This document shows, one piece after another, positions 22,774-34,245 of a stretch of DNA of 50,193 nucleotides (within the stretch, counting starts at the first letter, position 1; each line of letters begins with the position of its first letter). The notes beneath the pieces are model-generated. The model was not told the origin of the DNA. It did no database searches and saw only the letters and a program-made list of their open reading frames with translations. The DNA is from Hypsibius dujardini. Taxonomy: Eukaryota; Tardigrada; Eutardigrada; Parachela; Hypsibiidae. Made by a program: the position numbers and the translations under genes. Location: the NCBI GenBank assembly GCA_001579985.1, contig LRSR01004201.1, forward strand, positions 1 to 50,193, in the 5' to 3' direction.

Positions 22774-22962
22774 CGAACAATCTTGCGAACCCTCTGCTTA
22801 CCTATTAACTTGAACTTTTATCTGAAGTGGAATTTTCGCTTGATTGTCTGCACTTTGTCTGTAGACTATCTTACTTCGCCCACATTTGTTTGATTGTTTG
22901 ATTGCTTGCTCTTCCAGTTAATCTCATTCCACGGATTCCTTTGGATTTTTCCCCTTCCCAAA

Positions 22963-25900
22963 ATGTTCTCCAAGGGTGCGACCTACGGTCGCCGACCCCT
23001 TGGTGCCGCACGAGTGCGCAGCGAAGCCGACGAGCAGGCTGCGGCCTTCTTTGGACCGCCAAAGAAAGCGCCCCCGGTGCCAAGTCCCAGTGTAGTTCGT
23101 CCTTCTCCATCGCGCGATGTGGACGACGACGACGACTCATCGGATGGTTCACGAGATTCTTTGCGCTGCGCGAAGAGAACCCGGAAATCGGCGAAGAAAG
23201 CCAAATTCGCCCATCGGAAATCCCAATCTCACACTGCCGAGTTGGACGATGCCATGGGGGAACTTGCGGTAAGGAATTGTGGGTGGCGTCCAATTATGGA
23301 AACTGGTTTTCTGGTTTTCTGCCGTATTACCATTTGTAATATCTTAAGCGTTTAGCTTTTCTTCATATTTCCCGAAACTCAAGGGAACTATTGTCTGTTT
23401 TTCCTAAACACATGTCCAATGCTGCCGTAATGGAAATAACCGGAGATACGAACAGGATTGATGGTTTGACCGGTTGTTTAATTTAATCAGTTTCTGATAG
23501 TTGATTGCTTGATCGGTTGTTCAGTTTGACCAGTTTCGGATAGTTGATTGCTTGATCGGTTGTTCAACTCTACCAGTTTCAATTTGACAGCTGATTGCGC
23601 GATTACGTATCGGGAGAAATCAGCCGACTTTCATTTAATCAAATAGCTGCTTCAGCTTTTGATATTCAAACTTTAACAGTCTGAAGGACGGGTCTTTTAA
23701 CGGGACAATTTCTCAGTACCGTATCAGCACTATCGGGAACGGAACGTAGAATTCGGCACTTTCGTACGGTTTTTTGGAACTTCTGAAACTATAGTGAGAT
23801 ATGTAAAAACGAGTGAATTGAGCGTTTTGAATCATTTGTCACTTATCTCTCAACTTTTAGCAAGCGCTCCATTGGAGGTTATCGATGTTCCATCGTCTTC
23901 GTTTTAAAATGCTTACGGAAAAATATTGCGATTAGAATGATTCCACTTGACGCCGCGAAATGGTAGTAAGACATCCCATTCCGGTACCGCTCCACAATTG
24001 AAGATTTAAAGAAAATCACTTTTGCAGTTTCACTACTGTATCTACGACACTTTTACGACTTATCCGTCTGAAGCCCCTGTGAAATAAGAACCGTACGTTT
24101 GAATCCTCTATTTTTCGCTTTAGAGACACACCCGGGAGGAGAGCATCTCGTCGAAGCTGTCAGACCGACTGCCACCGTCCATATTCAGCGAAGCAAGCGG
24201 TCCAAGCAGAAAGCGTCAAAGGAAGAAAGCTGCTACTCCGCTGTCTGAGGTCGGGTCCTCCAGTAGACCGGACAAACCCCGGCGCCGGAAGCAGCTAGCT
24301 GACGACGCGACACTCAATCCCGCCAACGATCCCGAGTATCAGCGGTTCCTCGACCAGATGAAAGACTTGGAGGGGCACACCCTGCATGTTCAGGACCAGG
24401 ATGAGTACTGGCGCGAAGTGAAGGGCAACGAAGCCAGCGAATTTGACAAATTGGTGAGCACTACCCGGAGCCAGCACACGACCGGATATAGTTTGTTTGG
24501 CCATCAGGCCAGGGAGGAAGCCCGCAAGGCGAAGCATGTCACGGCCGCCGCCCTCATGCCCCGTATCGATGAGACCCATGAGTCGGACTTCGAGGATGAA
24601 ACTCCGGTTGAGTCGACTCCACTAGTGAATCAGAAGAAGCGTCAGCGACGTCGGTCACCGCAGGTCAGCCATATTAAGGAGCGCTCTCCGCTGCGGGCGA
24701 GCACGTCGTTCGTTCGGCCATCGTCGAACGGAAAGACGGGACGCGGACGCGGTGGTGCACGTCGGACAATTGTGCCGCGAGCAGTATCTCCAGATGAACC
24801 GGCTGTTTCGAAGCGCTCGATGAGCCGCCAGGCAAAGAGACCAGCCCAGCCGAGTGTTGCGACGCTGAAGACAACATCGCCGGATGGAGAATTTCGAAAT
24901 CTGTCGGAGGATTTCGATGCCGTCCTTCGGGATGATTTACCGCTGGACGACGTGGAGGACGAGAGGTTCAACATTATCCCGACTGAAGATGGCCATTTAG
25001 CAGCGTCCTTGGCACGTGCCCCGCGACCGGCGAAGTCACCGATCAATGAGCATGGAAAGATTGCAAGGGGATCAGTCAGTCATTCGCGTTCTTCAATTCG
25101 ACCAAATCAATTGAGTACATCAACGGCCGGAGAGCGGTCAACTGCTCATTATCATAAAGGTAATTAACCCGTTACACGACATGTCCTTCTTTTAACCTTG
25201 CTGTTTGTTTTGTAATGAGCGACAAACGCTGTAAATTCTTCTGTTTGTTTGACTAATAGGTTTTCGCAAGAAAAATGTCCATTGTTCTGATATCTATTTC
25301 GTATAAGTGTTTCTGTCTCAACCAGACTCCTATGTCTGCCTGTCAGTTTTCGGTGGGTCGGAAATCTCCCTGCATGTGTCTGTTTGTAAATCTGCTTCAT
25401 GTCAGCGTTCTTTTATTTGATGCTGTACTGTCGGTCAGCTGGACTCTTCTTAAATGGGTTTCATTTTTATGTCCAGATCAACGCAAGGAAAGCACAGCTG
25501 AACCATCACTGCTCCTCTCTCCATCAACATCATCCCTTTTAGTGTCGCCACACCATGGAAACGTCTTTGGTGAGGCAAGCGAGCCGCCATCAGGAGCCTC
25601 CAAAGGAAATCCTTCTACTCCCCTGCCCAGTAATTTGTCTACCTCATACTCCTCACAACCCCGTTTTCCCAGCACACCGATTCCGGCTGACAAGCGGCGG
25701 CGACGCGACTCGCTGCCGGTCTTCTCCCCGGCCACCTTTGCCAGTCAGGAGGATCGGCGGATTCTCTCGCAGGCGCAAGCCACGAGGAGCGCACGACGAT
25801 CCGTCGTCATCAGCGTCAGGAACCACAAGGCGCCGACTCTCAGCGCCCGGGATCAACTCCTGGCCATCGCCACACCGCCGCGAATTATCCACACCGACGG

Positions 25901-27618
25901 GATACTCGGCAATGACTATGTTAACCTCACCAAGATCGGAGAAGGCTCCTACGCGGATGTGTATAGCGCCTATTGTAACGGCGAGGAAATTGTGATGAAG
26001 ATCGTGCCCATTAATGGCTTTTATCGCACAGGCGAGCAGCAAACCTCCTATGAGGACATCCTGTCCGAATCGTTGATCTCAGTTGAGCTGACCAGACTGA
26101 TGAACGCCGATGCTGTCCGCTATTACGCTCCGGTCTTTGCCAGGACCTTTTTCATCAAGGTAAGAGGTTCATGTTTGTTAACCTTATCTGCTGGCGTTCT
26201 TAACGTTTCTGGGAGCCCTTATCCAGTCCTCGGTGTTCTAATTGTCTCTTGACCAAATGATGGCTCGTGAGTTGATAACATCTCTAGGGACTTCTTTTAC
26301 GGTAAACGAATGTGTTGTGCTTAACGAAAAATGGATCATTTTTTAACCAAAGAGTTTGTTACCCGGCTCATAACCGTAATCGTAACTGTCTCCCGGTATT
26401 ATTTATATCGTACCAGGCAAACGCTTTGGGTTGAATCGCTACATGGGTTGAATCAGTCGGGTGGCAGAGGGCGCCACAAGTGTAAATTGAATGAGTGTCG
26501 TTTACAATTTACACTTGTGGCGCCCTCCGCCACCCGACCGATTCAACCCATGTAGTGATTCAACCCAAAGCGTTTGCCTGGTATCTGTTTTTTATCTAGT
26601 CTTTGCTGGTGTATACGCACATGAGATAGTTTTGGGTGATGCGATTGTCTTATTCGTACGCTTGATTAGCATTTCTGTTCTTGTGGGATAGCAGTTTTTT
26701 ACACATTACTATGGGTAGGCATTCGATCTTGTTAAACGGATTGACATTTACTTTGTTGTTTATTGTCCGCGCAGTTACGAATTAGTCTTGTTTCAACGAC
26801 AGATTGCCCGCGGCCCGTATCCCGACGCATTCAGCAACCGGCATGACTCCTTCGCACGGGAGAACGAAGGTGATGCTCTCAACCAGCATCCAGTGTCTTA
26901 CGAAGAAGGGCAACACTACGTTGTCATCGGGCTCAACAACGGCGGCCGCGATCTGGAAAACTTCCCCATCGCCAACCACCGTCAGGCCAAGAGTATTTTC
27001 CAGCAGGTGGCGCTGGGCCTAGCCGTGGCCGAGGAGGCCCTCGAATTCGAGCATCGCGATGCTCACATCAGTAACATCCTGGTGAAGTTGACCAAGGACG
27101 CCAGTATGCGCTTCCGGCTGGGCGACGAGGAGTACATCATCCCAACAGAGGGTGTGCAGGCCACCATCATCGATTGGACGCTGTCGCGGATGAAGAGCGG
27201 CGACAAGGTCGTCTACAAGGATCTGGCCAAAGATGAGGCAATTTTCCGCGGCCGGGGTGTGGCGCATAAACCAGATGGTCGTGATGACGACGGAGTCGGT
27301 GATGAGCAGTACGACGTGTATCGCGACATGCGGGCACGCAACAGCAACGACTGGCAAGCCTACCAGCCGTCGTCCAATGTTCGGTGGTTGACTTATCTAC
27401 AGCATAAACTGCTGAAAAAGATCACCACCGGTGGCCGTGCGAAAGCGCGGAAGGACCTGCTGGATCTCGGAGACCCGAAGGCGAAGGCTCAACCGTGGCC
27501 CTACACATCGGCGGCCGATCTGGTGCGAAAAGTGGCCATGTTTGCGGAGTGCCTTGTGGTTCCTGACGTCGTCGACGACGACGACGACGCTGCTGATGAC
27601 GACGACAATGAAGTCTGA
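22963..27618 (+). CDS. HASPIN: Serine/threonine-protein kinase haspin
   Basis: Four exons (22963-23268, 24124-25159, 25477-26159, 26803-27618) give 946 residues. The first about 585 residues are Ser/Arg/Lys-rich and low in order, as in animal haspins. The kinase domain shows the glycine loop KIGEGSYADVY (600-610), Lys622 in VMKIV, HRDAHISN (759-766) with Asp761 and Asn766, and IIDWTLSRM, where haspins usually have DYT in place of DFG. DEQYDVYRDMR and SNVRWLTYLQHKLLKK are haspin C-lobe signatures. The nuclear enzyme phosphorylates histone H3 Thr3 in mitosis to recruit the chromosomal passenger complex. Unusual points are the Tyr-to-Trp change at 800 and an acidic C-terminal tail. The acceptor at 26802 keeps frame; an alternative AG at 26774 would not. 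Confidence 0.92.
23455..23590. repeat. About 46-bp repeat in haspin intron 1
   Basis: Three degenerate copies of a unit with TTGATTGCTTGATCGGTTGTTCA followed by GACCAGTTTC. The ATTGATTG word is shared with other tracts in the window. Confidence 0.7.
26411..26583. mobile_element. Foldback element, TACCAGGC...GCCTGGTA family, in haspin intron 3
   Basis: A nearly perfect palindrome of 173 bp. The arms contain AACGCTTTGGGTTGAATC, then GTCGGGTGGC, then GGGCGCCACAAGTGTAAATT, mirrored on the right. Relatives sharing GGGCGCCACAAGTGTAA and the terminal TACCA lie at 41195-41341 and 41616-41690. No coding capacity. Confidence 0.8.
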
Positions 27619-27668
27619 TCTGTATTCTGTTACTTGTTCAAATTGTTAATTTCCCGTCTCTAGAGCCA

Positions 27669-27674
27669 AATAAA
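27669..27674 (+). terminator. Polyadenylation signal AATAAA of haspin
   Basis: Canonical hexamer about 50 nt after the haspin stop. A second AATAAA follows near 27726. Confidence 0.6.
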
Positions 27675-28022
27675 ACTCTATTTTCGCGTTCTTGTGTCTT
27701 GCAATTATTCTTGATTTATCGTGTAAATAAAAAAACCCAAGTTTGCAGGGAAGAGGACTACTTCTTTCTTCAACCTGCGAGTTATCAACTGTTTAGGAGA
27801 AACCAGCGATGCAAATCTCCGAAAAACGAGGTGATTTAACAACTAAGTTAAACCGATGTGAATACCGCCACGTGACATCGAATCGGGATTGACGAAATGC
27901 CAGTAAATCCTCCAGCCTCTTCAAACAAAGCTCAAATGTATTAAGAGTATGTAATAAGTATAAGCCGCACGTAACAATGAAAACAACAGGAAAAAATACA
28001 AGGTCGCCAAGCTATGAAGAAG
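27675..28022. other. Convergent spacer between haspin and USF
   Basis: About 350 bp of shared 3' flank. Apart from a second AATAAA near 27726 and a CCACGTGACA word near 27869, nothing was recognised. Confidence 0.5.
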
Positions 28023-31011
28023 CTACTGCTTGTTTTGACGAGTAGTCTGTTGCGCGATCAGAATCGCTGTACCCTGCTGAAGCTCCTGTAAAGCGTTCAA
28101 CGCGGCATGAGGCATATTGGCGGGCAATTCCATGCCCTGTTCCCGGAGGTAGGTCTTCAAAACTTCCGCCTGCTTCTTGTAAACCTCGTTCTCTATCGCC
28201 AAAAGATGCATCTTTTGGCTGGTGTCCTTAACGGTACGGGCTTGTTCTAGCTGCTGCTGCAGAAGGGTGATGTAGTCCACCGCTTTTGAGAGGACTACTC
28301 CTTTGCTCTACAACACAAACACCCAATATCATATTTGGAAGAGGTGGTTTCTGGTGGTGGTTCGAGCGTACGAAACTGAATGAAAGTTAACATTCAAGCA
28401 GCCTTTCAACCCGTTCATAATATGAGCCTGTCCAGAGGGCGATACTCCAAATGAATCAGAGGTCGACAAAACGAACAGGCTTCTTCATCGGCAAAACGAA
28501 CAGGCTTCTTCGTCGACAAAACGAACAGGCTTGTTCATCGGCAAAACGAACAGGCTTGTTCATCGGTAAAACGAACAGGCTTGTTCATCGGTAAAACGAA
28601 CAGGCTTGTTCATCGGAAAAACGAACAGGCTTCTTCGTCGGCAAAACGAACAGGCTTGTTCATCGGCAAAACGAACAGGCTTCTTCGTCAACAAACGAAC
28701 AGGCTTCTTCGTCAACAAACGAACAGGCTTGTTCAATTGCTTTTATAAAATGACCTCAAGATGGGGGGACCTACCGGTTGCCTGGTCGGACTTTTTCCGA
28801 AGACACTCTCGGTAAGCTTTACCTGAGAATGCTTGGAGTTGTCTAGTGGACCACCAGGCATGATAGCCTGCAGCTTAGTGATCCAGGACTAAAAGAAGTA
28901 GGGGAAGAATAAGGCGTCAACAGAGGTAAAGGCAAACTAATCTGCAATCGTTTCTTGAACCTACATTGATCTTATCACGGCGTCGACGCTCAACTGAAAA
29001 AGAGATGGAAAAAGATCATATAGATGAATTAAAAAGCGTCCTCCATGTAAAAAAATCCATGAGAACCCCATTCAGACAAAAACACCCACGGACAAAAACA
29101 CCTACGGACAAAAACACCTACGGACAAAACAACGGGACCGCAACAGAAAAAACGTACATTGCAAGCATAATATAAGGTTGCCAATTCCGACACAAGAAGA
29201 CTGTCGAAACCGTCGAATAAACGTGCAATAGACTCAAAATAGAAAGGACCCATGCCCACAGGACAGATGGATCAGTAACTAGTAACCCACCTTCATTGTG
29301 TGTCTGTCTACGTCGTTCGTCTCGTACACCACCGGGTGGAGCACCCCTTCTCTTCGAGTCACTGCCATCCAAGGAGCTGGACTGAAATCTTCCACCACTG
29401 CCTGAAACAGTTAAGGCATCAATTCGGGCTTCCCGAAAAGTGTACAACGATTCAACTTTCGTGCCAAATTTATTACTAAAAACTAGACACTCACTTCCGG
29501 GAATGCTGACAGAAACCATGGTTGGCTGAGAGAGGAGATTCGTCGATGCGAGGGACACCATGTCGGAATTATTCAGGATTTCCCCCGGCGATGTAGACGG
29601 TACTATTGTGATGCACAAATAGAAAGTTCCGTTTAGAACGCACTCAAATGGTCTTGATTGTTGAACTCCACCTACCCACGATGGTGCCGTTCGGGAAGTG
29701 GAGTGATCCGTTGATCAACTGACAAAGAAAATTATCATTAAAAGTGAATTCCTTTAACACACTGACGAAATTTGCTCTTTTAACTCGGAGCAAACCCGAA
29801 TGGGGAACGTATCGTAATATTCTTACCTGCACTTTTCCGACAGACTCCATTCCAGTGCCGCCTTCCGTGCTGGACAGACTCGACGCACCCGGGGTGGACG
29901 TCGAAATAATCTTATAATAAGTGGTGGTGCCGTCGGCTTCTCCTCGGACGATAGTGATTGCTGGCTCAAGTGTCGTAATGTTGGATCGAGAATTGTCTTT
30001 CTATTGAAACAATAAATCCTTTCCTTGCAGCGGACAGGCCAGTCTTACATACATGGTCACAATTTTGGGTGGCACAGTTCGAGCCATTTGGGTGGTCTGA
30101 GTTTGGGCCATCTGGGTGGCAGATTTCGAGCCATCTGAGTGGTCTGAGTTTGAGCCATCTGAGTGGTCTGAGTTTGGGCCATCTGGGTGGCAGATTTCGA
30201 GCCATCTGAGTGGTCTGAGTTTGAGCCATCTGGGGGGTCTGAGTTTGAGCCATCTGGGCGGTCTGAGTTTGAGCCATCTGAGTGATCTGAGTTTGAGCTA
30301 CTATTGGCTAGAAAATGCCTCTGCTTTCTCTTGTATCTTTGATTTAATGCCCGGCCAAGAGGAAAAATTACATTGAGCAAGTTCCTCTAAATTCGTCCAA
30401 AATAAACAAGTTCAATCAATCGATCAATTGAATAACGGCTGCATAGTCAGCTGCGGTCAAGAGCGCGTGTGCGCGGTGACTTAATTCGGCTCGAACTCGG
30501 ACCACCATTTTTGGTTTAAAGTCTGGCACCCAAAATTGTGACCGTGTGTGTATTACTTTTCAAGTCAATCAATCAATCAATCCCAATGGGTCGGTCGATA
30601 CACTCCCATGCAGTCACTGACTTCTATAATTTTTAATATCGCGGGGGCAAATTCCGCTAAACTCATCAGTCAATCGAGAAGTAAATGCCGACGCATAACC
30701 GATAGCCAGTTGAACTTGTTAAATTCTGGATTGTTCGGGCGAAATTAGACCAACAATCCATCTAAATCCACGACCTGTGCGTCGTGTCAATTCAAATTCA
30801 GTGAACCAAAGATGCACAACAAGAGTAAGACGCACCTTCTGCCGCTTAAGTGAAGGACCGGGCTCTGGCTGAGCGTACTCCTCCGTGGCAGAATGCTCCG
30901 ACATGCTCCCCGTTTCGGAGATGCCCTCGACAACTGAAGGAAATCCCACCACCACATTGATACGTAAGCAAAAAAGCATCTCACAATTCAAAACTCACTT
31001 TCCTCCTCCAT
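28023..31011 (-). CDS. USF: Upstream stimulatory factor (USF) family bHLH-zip transcription factor
   Basis: Nine exons (31011-30999, 30933-30836, 30000-29827, 29718-29676, 29602-29495, 29401-29291, 28993-28965, 28888-28823, 28307-28023) give 308 residues, the length of vertebrate USF1. The basic region RDERRRQTHNE-VERRRRDKIN, helix 1 SWITKLQAIMP, the loop, and helix 2 SKGVVLSKAVDYI are nearly those of USF1/2, followed by a heptad zipper (LLQQQLEQ onward). Upstream, GEADGTTTYYKI and SLHFPNGTIV resemble the conserved USF-specific segments. The factor binds CACGTG E-boxes in the nucleus as a dimer. The bHLH is split over four exons. The first coding exon is only 13 nt. Introns 2 and 8 carry minisatellites. 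Confidence 0.9.
28468..28738. repeat. 25-bp minisatellite in USF intron 8, about 11 copies
   Basis: The unit is AAAACGAACAGGCTT followed by GTTCATCGGC or CTTCGTCGAC. The two unit types are interspersed and the last units lose an A. It lies between the exons encoding helix 1/loop and helix 2 of the bHLH. Confidence 0.85.
30065..30300. repeat. About 24-bp minisatellite in USF intron 2, about 10 copies
   Basis: The unit is TTTGAGCCATCTGAGTGGTC plus TGAG, with a second version containing GGCAGATTTCGAGCC. The word GAGTTTGAGCC also occurs in the dispersed repeat at 13233-13347, so the array may have grown from that element. Confidence 0.85.
30487..30550 (+). repeat. Diverged relative of the dispersed repeat
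   Basis: Contains GGCTCGAACTCGGACCACC, then GTCTGGCACCCA, then TTGTGACCGTGTG, in the same order as in 1697-1803. It lies in USF intron 2, close to the minisatellite. Confidence 0.45.
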
Positions 31012-31232
31012 GTTCAGTGCTGTGTACGAATGTGAAGGGTAAGCCGGCAACAGTCACCAGAAGAATGTCGAATCCGAGATCGACCAACCAATCAATCGAT
31101 CCGCAAATCAAGCGTTGACGGTCAATGGGCCAAACTGAAAAGAACCATCAACGTCAATCAATCAATCAACCGAACAAAACACCAGAAAGCGACAGCGACA
31201 CAGCCTATACAATCAATTAATCAAGCACTTAC

Positions 31233-31953
31233 TAGTGGTATGCAGGTTGACTAAGTTGATCTTTCAATTCCGCAAAAGGGTTGATCGAAGCTCCAAATTG
31301 CGTCTTGCCCTGCAAAGAGAAAGCAAGTGGCCTTCAAAAAATACGACCACTTGTGGTATTGTCAAATAAACCCGTGTGCAAGTTAAGTTCATGGGGATGG
31401 GGTTAAAGGTAAGACGCATTTTACATTTTCCTAATTACTACACCGTTAGTAAGTAAAAATTGACTAGTATACTATCAAGCCGCATACTAGACGCTTGACT
31501 TCCTCTCTCTCCCCAACTAAATTAAACGTACCGAAGGGACAGGGACGAGGGATTGCAGAGGATGCCTTGGGCTGAGACCGGAAACTCAAAATATGAAAAG
31601 CCACTGTCCAGAAGCGCGAGAAAAAAAAATGTCATGTGGGATTTTCAGCGTGACAACGTTGCAGGCAGTTACACTGCGCCGCGGTTGTTTTGCCCAGCAG
31701 CGTGCATCATGTGATCGGCAGATGTCGCAGAGTATATAGGGGGAGAGTCCGAGCATACTGCCATCGAATAGACACACTCACCTCGTAAGTGGAAAAAATT
31801 GTTAATCAGGCCACCCCGAAATCGAATCACTTTTCTTGTAACGCTGTCTCTCACGCCGCCCGCGCCGCCCGCGAGCCTGAGGTTTGCCGACAGACGGCGC
31901 GCGCGATAGGGTTTCGAGACAGAAAGAACATTTTGGCTGATCCGTTGTTTCAA
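31233..31953 (-). other. Possible upstream exons (USF 5' leader or unassigned short gene)
   Basis: Three segments with good splice sites follow one another on the minus strand: one ending at 31782 (donor GTGAGT), one at 31571-31532 (acceptor CAG, donor GTACGT) and one at 31309-31233 (acceptor CAG, donor GTAAGT). In one frame the last two read through without a stop and include KTQFGASINPFAELKDQL, which I do not recognise. In the frame continued from an ATG at 31953 they end in a stop. They could be noncoding leader exons of USF or the end of a separate short gene. A TATATA lies at 31733-31738. Confidence 0.35.
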
Positions 31954-32894
31954 AACAAAAATTGAGACTATGGAGCCGACAAAAAAATTGATAATATTTT
32001 TATAAGATTAGCCATTTATTTTTATAAGACTTAATTGGCAGACAGGTTGTCATTAAAGAATCTGTGAAGCCGAAAAAAATTATGAAAGCCGGTGCATGTA
32101 CACTGTTTTGTTAACTACCGAACCCAATTGGTTTTATTGGCTACATGTAGGAGGAGCTACACTGCACTCAATATTTTCATTAGTCGAACTGCCGTAATTC
32201 GACTAATGGAAACGCACCACAGCCTAGTTCCATCCAGCCTATCGGAGATTCAGGGTGTCTCCTCGTAGAATAAGGTTTGAAATGACTCTGGCATATATTC
32301 TCTTTGGGCGGATGAGACTGATCACGCGGTTGACGTCACGGGCACGTGGCTGTTCGGGGCAAGGTTCAATTCAGTTCACTTAAACTGTTTGTAGTGGCGC
32401 CACTATAGCAGGAATTTTGACCAGTCAATCCGGACCGGCTGGATCGAAAGTGTTACTTTTTACGCATTGATTCACAGCAAAATTCAATCTACTCAATTTG
32501 TGACAGAAACTTCCAATAAAGCAGCATGGACAACCCTGAAAGCCCGTGGGCTTCACGACCATTGAGGACCCCACAAGAATGAGAGTTTCGAAGTCCCCCA
32601 CGTAATTTAGGACTAAACTGATTGTACTGTTGTACTATGGAGAACACGAATTACATCCAAGTATACGGCGCCACTTACCAACAGGGACAAAAAGGTTAAT
32701 AAAAACTAAGGCAGATCACCAGAAAGACTCATAAAGTAATAACTGTCAATAGAAAATTTCCCCAAACCCAATAACCAAACGCACAATACTAGTACTAGTA
32801 CTAGTAGATATCGCGGGCAGCGACCAGACACGTGCACAGTGGAAACATCTCTCTAGAAACACAGATAAGTGTCAGAATCGGGCCATAGCATCTC
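31954..32894. other. Spacer between TRPML 3' end and the USF upstream region
   Basis: About 0.9 kb. It contains a small hairpin near 32171-32209 (TTTCATTAGTCGAA pairing with TTCGACTAATGGAA) and a short ACTAGT tandem near 32793-32808. No gene recognised. Confidence 0.5.
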
Positions 32895-34212
32895 TCAGTC
32901 GGATAGGCGTTGATGCGGCACCCAAGAAGAACGGCTGTCCGCGGAGTCGAACATGTCCGAGCTCCGCCGCTGGGTCTTCTTCTTCAGCCAGTCAAAGCAG
33001 CTGCACCACGTGCGACGACAACCATACAGGCTCGCATCAAAACTCCCGAAGCTTCCCTGCACTCGGTGTTTCGCACATTCCGCAGAGAGGCTGGACGATG
33101 AGACTTCATTGATGAAATCGGTCAGGCGAGAGGACGGGCCGCCCTGCTCGTAAAAGTCCTTGACCGTTCCGTACGCGTCCATGATCAGCGAGATCATCAG
33201 GCTCAGGACGACGTAGGTGAACATGCAGATGAAGGTGTAGAGGTAGACACGGCTAAAGTACCAAATCATCGAGTTCTCCCACGGGAGGATGGCGAAAGTA
33301 GCGAACATGTCGTCACCGTTGATTAGACTGAAGATGGTCTCCGTGGTTGAGTGAAAGGTCTGGGGAAGGGAAAATTTGGCTAGCTTCTTCTTAATAGATT
33401 CGAGAATATGGTTTAGATTTACCTGAAATTTCACATGGTATGGTCCTAGGACGATCCAGCCGCAGAAGGCGAAGCCGCAGAAGATCAGGACGATGCATGC
33501 CATATAACGTAGAACATTAGGGATCGCTCGTTTGAAGGTCAAAATGAGAATATTGTACGTGCGGAAGAAGCCGAGGTATCTCAAGATCCCGATCCAGACC
33601 AGGAGATTCCCCACGCCCAACAGCATACCACAGGCGTTGTAGAGCGGCATCTCCGTGATGGTGGCCGAGGATATCCTCAGCTTGATCACTGTACCGCAGA
33701 TGATGAAGATGTCATTGACCTGGAACAGAATGGTCAAATTAGCAAGAGATTTCAGATCACGTAGGCAGAGGGAACAGTAGCGGCACTTACCACAATCATT
33801 GCATACCACAGGTTGAGAAACTCCAACCGCTCGTCCTTGGAGAGCTGAGCACCGTATTGCTGATCGAAGAACTCCACAACGGCGTTTTTGAGCATTTGGG
33901 CGTTGTAGAGAGCCCGCAGACAAAGCAACAGCGACATGATGCAGATAATCAGCACGGCCGAATCAAGGACATCGACCAAGATGTCCCAAACGCTCTGGCC
34001 GTCATCGAACAGCATCCTACCATTGCAAGGTACGACGTGAGGATCGAGATCGAGGGTCACTTGAATTTGTCCATTATGGCCGGTGTTGTCGAAACGGAGC
34101 TGTGAAAACACTCAATCGTTATCATCAACAATACATTATTGGGATGAGCTTTTGGAAAAACTGCAGGCAGAAAAACAGACAGACAGACAGATAAACAGAT
34201 ACAGACAGACAA

Positions 34213-34245
<33 letters not shown>

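Larger units (their letters stand above)
21568..22962. other. Divergent spacer between V-ATPase C and haspin
   Basis: About 1.4 kb that must hold the promoters of both genes. It contains a CACGTGAC motif at 21674-21681, a diverged foldback at 22016-22127, a short hairpin at 22729-22773 and ATTGATTG tracts. No additional gene recognised. Confidence 0.5.
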
